From NCBI RefSeq assembly GCF_003646465.1, contig NZ_QZEX01000017.1, positions 1 to 64,000 of the forward strand: a DNA stretch of 64,000 nt, written 5' to 3'. The position numbers and the translations under genes were made by a program. Source of the DNA: Chachezhania antarctica. GTDB taxonomy: Bacteria; Pseudomonadota; Alphaproteobacteria; Rhodobacterales; Rhodobacteraceae. Shown in pieces: positions 62,695 to 64,000 of this stretch. The stretch's first letter is position 1; every line of letters begins with the position of its first letter. The notes under the pieces were generated by a model, which made no database searches, was not told where the DNA came from, and saw only the letters and a program-made list of their open reading frames with translations.

Positions 62695-63641
62695 GGGCCT
62701 TCTCCTACGAGAAACCCGCCAGCCCCGCGGATGCGGCCGCGCGCGCCGCGCAAGTGGAGGGCGCCACATTCCTCGCCGGCGGCACCAACCTGTTGGACCT
62801 GATGAAGCTGGAAATCGAAGCCCCCGCCCATGTCATCGACGTGAACGGGCTGGGTCTGGACGAGGTGACCGAGACCGACGATGGCGGCCTGCGCATCGGG
62901 ACGCTGGTGACCAACACCGCCCTGTCGGCCCATCCGCGCATCCGCCGCGATTATCCCGTATTGACCCGCGCCATCGCCGCGGGGGCCACGGGGCAGCTGC
63001 GCAACAAGGCAACCACCGGGGGCAACCTACTGCAACGCACCCGTTGCCCGTATTTCTACGACACCAACATGCCCTGTAACAAACGCGCGCCCGGATCGGG
63101 CTGCGCCGCCTTGACCGAAGGCGCCTTTTCCCGGCAGCTGGGCGTGATCGGCACGTCGGACGCCTGCATTGCAACTCACCCCTCGGATATGGCGGTGGCC
63201 ATGCGGGTGCTGGACGCGGTGGTCGAAACCGTGACCCCCACCGGCATCTCGCGCGAGATCACGGTGGAGGACCTGCACCTGCTGCCCGGCGACACGCCCG
63301 AACGGGAAACCGCGCTGATGCCCGGTGAACTGATCACCCATGTGCGCCTGCCGGCCCCTGTGGGCGGGAGCCAAGCCTATCACAAGGTGCGTGACCGGGC
63401 GTCCTATGCCTTCGCGTTGGTCTCGGTCGCGCTGATACGTCAGCCCGATGGCACGGGCCGCGTGGCCCTGGGCGGCGTGGCGCCCAAGCCGTGGCGGCGG
63501 GCCGAGGCGGATGCCAGGCTCCCCGATGGCGCCGCGGCGGTGATGTCGGTGCTGTTGGACGGCGCCCAACCGACCGAGGAGAACGCCTTCAAACTCACCC
63601 TTGCCGAGCGGACCCTTGCCGCCATGCTGAAGGAGGCCTGA
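62691..63641 (+). CDS. paoB: Periplasmic aldehyde oxidoreductase, FAD-binding subunit (PaoB/YagS-type)
   Basis: The 316-residue protein has the FAD-binding loops [15 protein letters not shown] and [16 protein letters not shown], and an inserted cysteine group [21 protein letters not shown] that matches the extra [4Fe-4S] site of PaoB. It passes electrons from the molybdenum subunit. It overlaps paoA by 4 bp and is followed 1 bp later by paoC. Confidence 0.9.
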   Translation: MRAFSYEKPASPADAAARAAQVEGATFLAGGTNLLDLMKLEIEAPAHVIDVNGLGLDEVTETDDGGLRIGTLVTNTALSAHPRIRRDYPVLTRAIAAGATGQLRNKATTGGNLLQRTRCPYFYDTNMPCNKRAPGSGCAALTEGAFSRQLGVIGTSDACIATHPSDMAVAMRVLDAVVETVTPTGISREITVEDLHLLPGDTPERETALMPGELITHVRLPAPVGGSQAYHKVRDRASYAFALVSVALIRQPDGTGRVALGGVAPKPWRRAEADARLPDGAAAVMSVLLDGAQPTEENAFKLTLAERTLAAMLKEA

Positions 63642-63642
63642 C

Positions 63643-64000
63643 ATGAAATTCGATTCCCCGGCCGAAACGAACCTCTTCGACGACAAAAAGATCATCGGCA
63701 AGCCGACGCCCCGGATCGACGGTCCGCTGAAGGTCACAGGCACGGCGCCCTATGCCTATGAACGCAACGACGTGGCGCCCGATGCGCTTTACGGCTATCC
63801 GCTTGGCGCTGCCATAGGCCACGGACGCATCACTTCGATGGACGCGACCGCCGCGCGCAACGCCCCGGGTGTCCGCGCCGTCGTCACGACACTGGACATC
63901 GACCCGCTGGAGAAGGGCATGAACAACATCGCGCGCCTTTTCGGCGGCGACGAGGTGCAGCATTACCATCAGGCCATCGCCGTCGTGGTCGCCGACACGT
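63643..64000 (+). CDS. paoC: Periplasmic aldehyde oxidoreductase, molybdopterin-binding subunit (PaoC/YagR-type), partial
   Basis: Only the first 119 codons are in the window. They show the xanthine-oxidase-family N-terminus (KIIGKPTPRIDGPLKVTGTA, then GRITSMDATAARNAPGVRAV). AAGGAGG lies in the end of paoB. The full subunit normally has about 730 residues and carries the molybdenum cofactor. It completes the paoABC operon. Confidence 0.88.
   Translation, partial: MKFDSPAETNLFDDKKIIGKPTPRIDGPLKVTGTAPYAYERNDVAPDALYGYPLGAAIGHGRITSMDATAARNAPGVRAVVTTLDIDPLEKGMNNIARLFGGDEVQHYHQAIAVVVADT

Noticed and set aside
1-64000. CRISPR arrays, rRNA or tRNA genes, insertion sequences
   Set aside because: No regularly spaced repeats, no rRNA or tRNA-like sequence and no transposase frame were recognised on either strand.

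Overview
The window looks like part of a repABC megaplasmid or chromid of a GC-rich alphaproteobacterium, most likely a marine or halophilic Rhodobacteraceae (roseobacter-type). The reasons are a complete repABC operon with a countertranscribed RNA and palindromic partition sites, a roseobacter-style ectoine-use cluster, EcfG-type stress promoters, TRAP, BCCT and taurine-type osmolyte transporters, and xylose and Entner-Doudoroff genes of alphaproteobacterial type.

Layout. 1-1710: 3' end of a CPA1 Na+/H+ antiporter. 1901-13108: ectoine/hydroxyectoine uptake and degradation (doeD, doeC and doeX on the minus strand; enuR, uehABC, usp, doeA and a BhcC-like aldolase on the plus strand). 13238-16040: stress and envelope genes (host-attachment-family protein, two small proteins, CaCA exchanger, MgtC-like protein), with a divergent pair of EcfG-type promoters. 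16125-23161: plasmid backbone, namely two parS-like palindromes, repC, ctRNA, repB, repA, a tyrosine recombinase, a Phd/VapC toxin-antitoxin pair, and a DUF1403-ScpB operon preceded by a recombination-core-like inverted repeat. 23315-30735: xylose regulon (xylB, the ROK regulator xylR, xylFHG, xylA) with two matching ROK-type operators. 30792-37788: zwf-edd, a LacI regulator, and an uncharacterised sugar isomerase/epimerase plus Gfo/Idh/MocA dehydrogenase pair. 37983-40796: OmpR-type two-component system and a secreted PRC-barrel protein. 41123-46460: BCCT transporter and a tauABC-type ABC importer whose permease carries an unusual Ig/cadherin-like periplasmic insert. 46478-50631: UPF0178 protein, copper P-type ATPase, CueR, TspO. 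50871-55009: RND efflux pair. 55517-59691: a large secreted RTX/Calx-beta/cadherin protein, apparently broken by a frameshift. 59925-64000: DHA2 MFS exporter, a truncated fumarylacetoacetase relic, and a Tat-exported molybdenum aldehyde oxidase (paoABC, the last gene cut by the window edge).

How it fits together. The replicon looks like a catabolic and stress-tolerance accessory chromosome. It imports compatible solutes (ectoines, probably betaine- and taurine-like compounds) and pentose, routes carbon through glucose-6-phosphate dehydrogenase and 6-phosphogluconate dehydratase, and stabilises itself by RepAB partition, a toxin-antitoxin pair and a recombinase. The most unusual points are the ectoine cluster, which lacks eutA, eutB, eutC and eutE nearby but has a 3-hydroxyaspartate-aldolase-like gene beside the ectoine hydrolase; the chimeric TauC; the frameshift-split RTX protein; and the candidate recombination core next to the plasmid maintenance genes. 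All calls come from reading the sequence; no database search was run.
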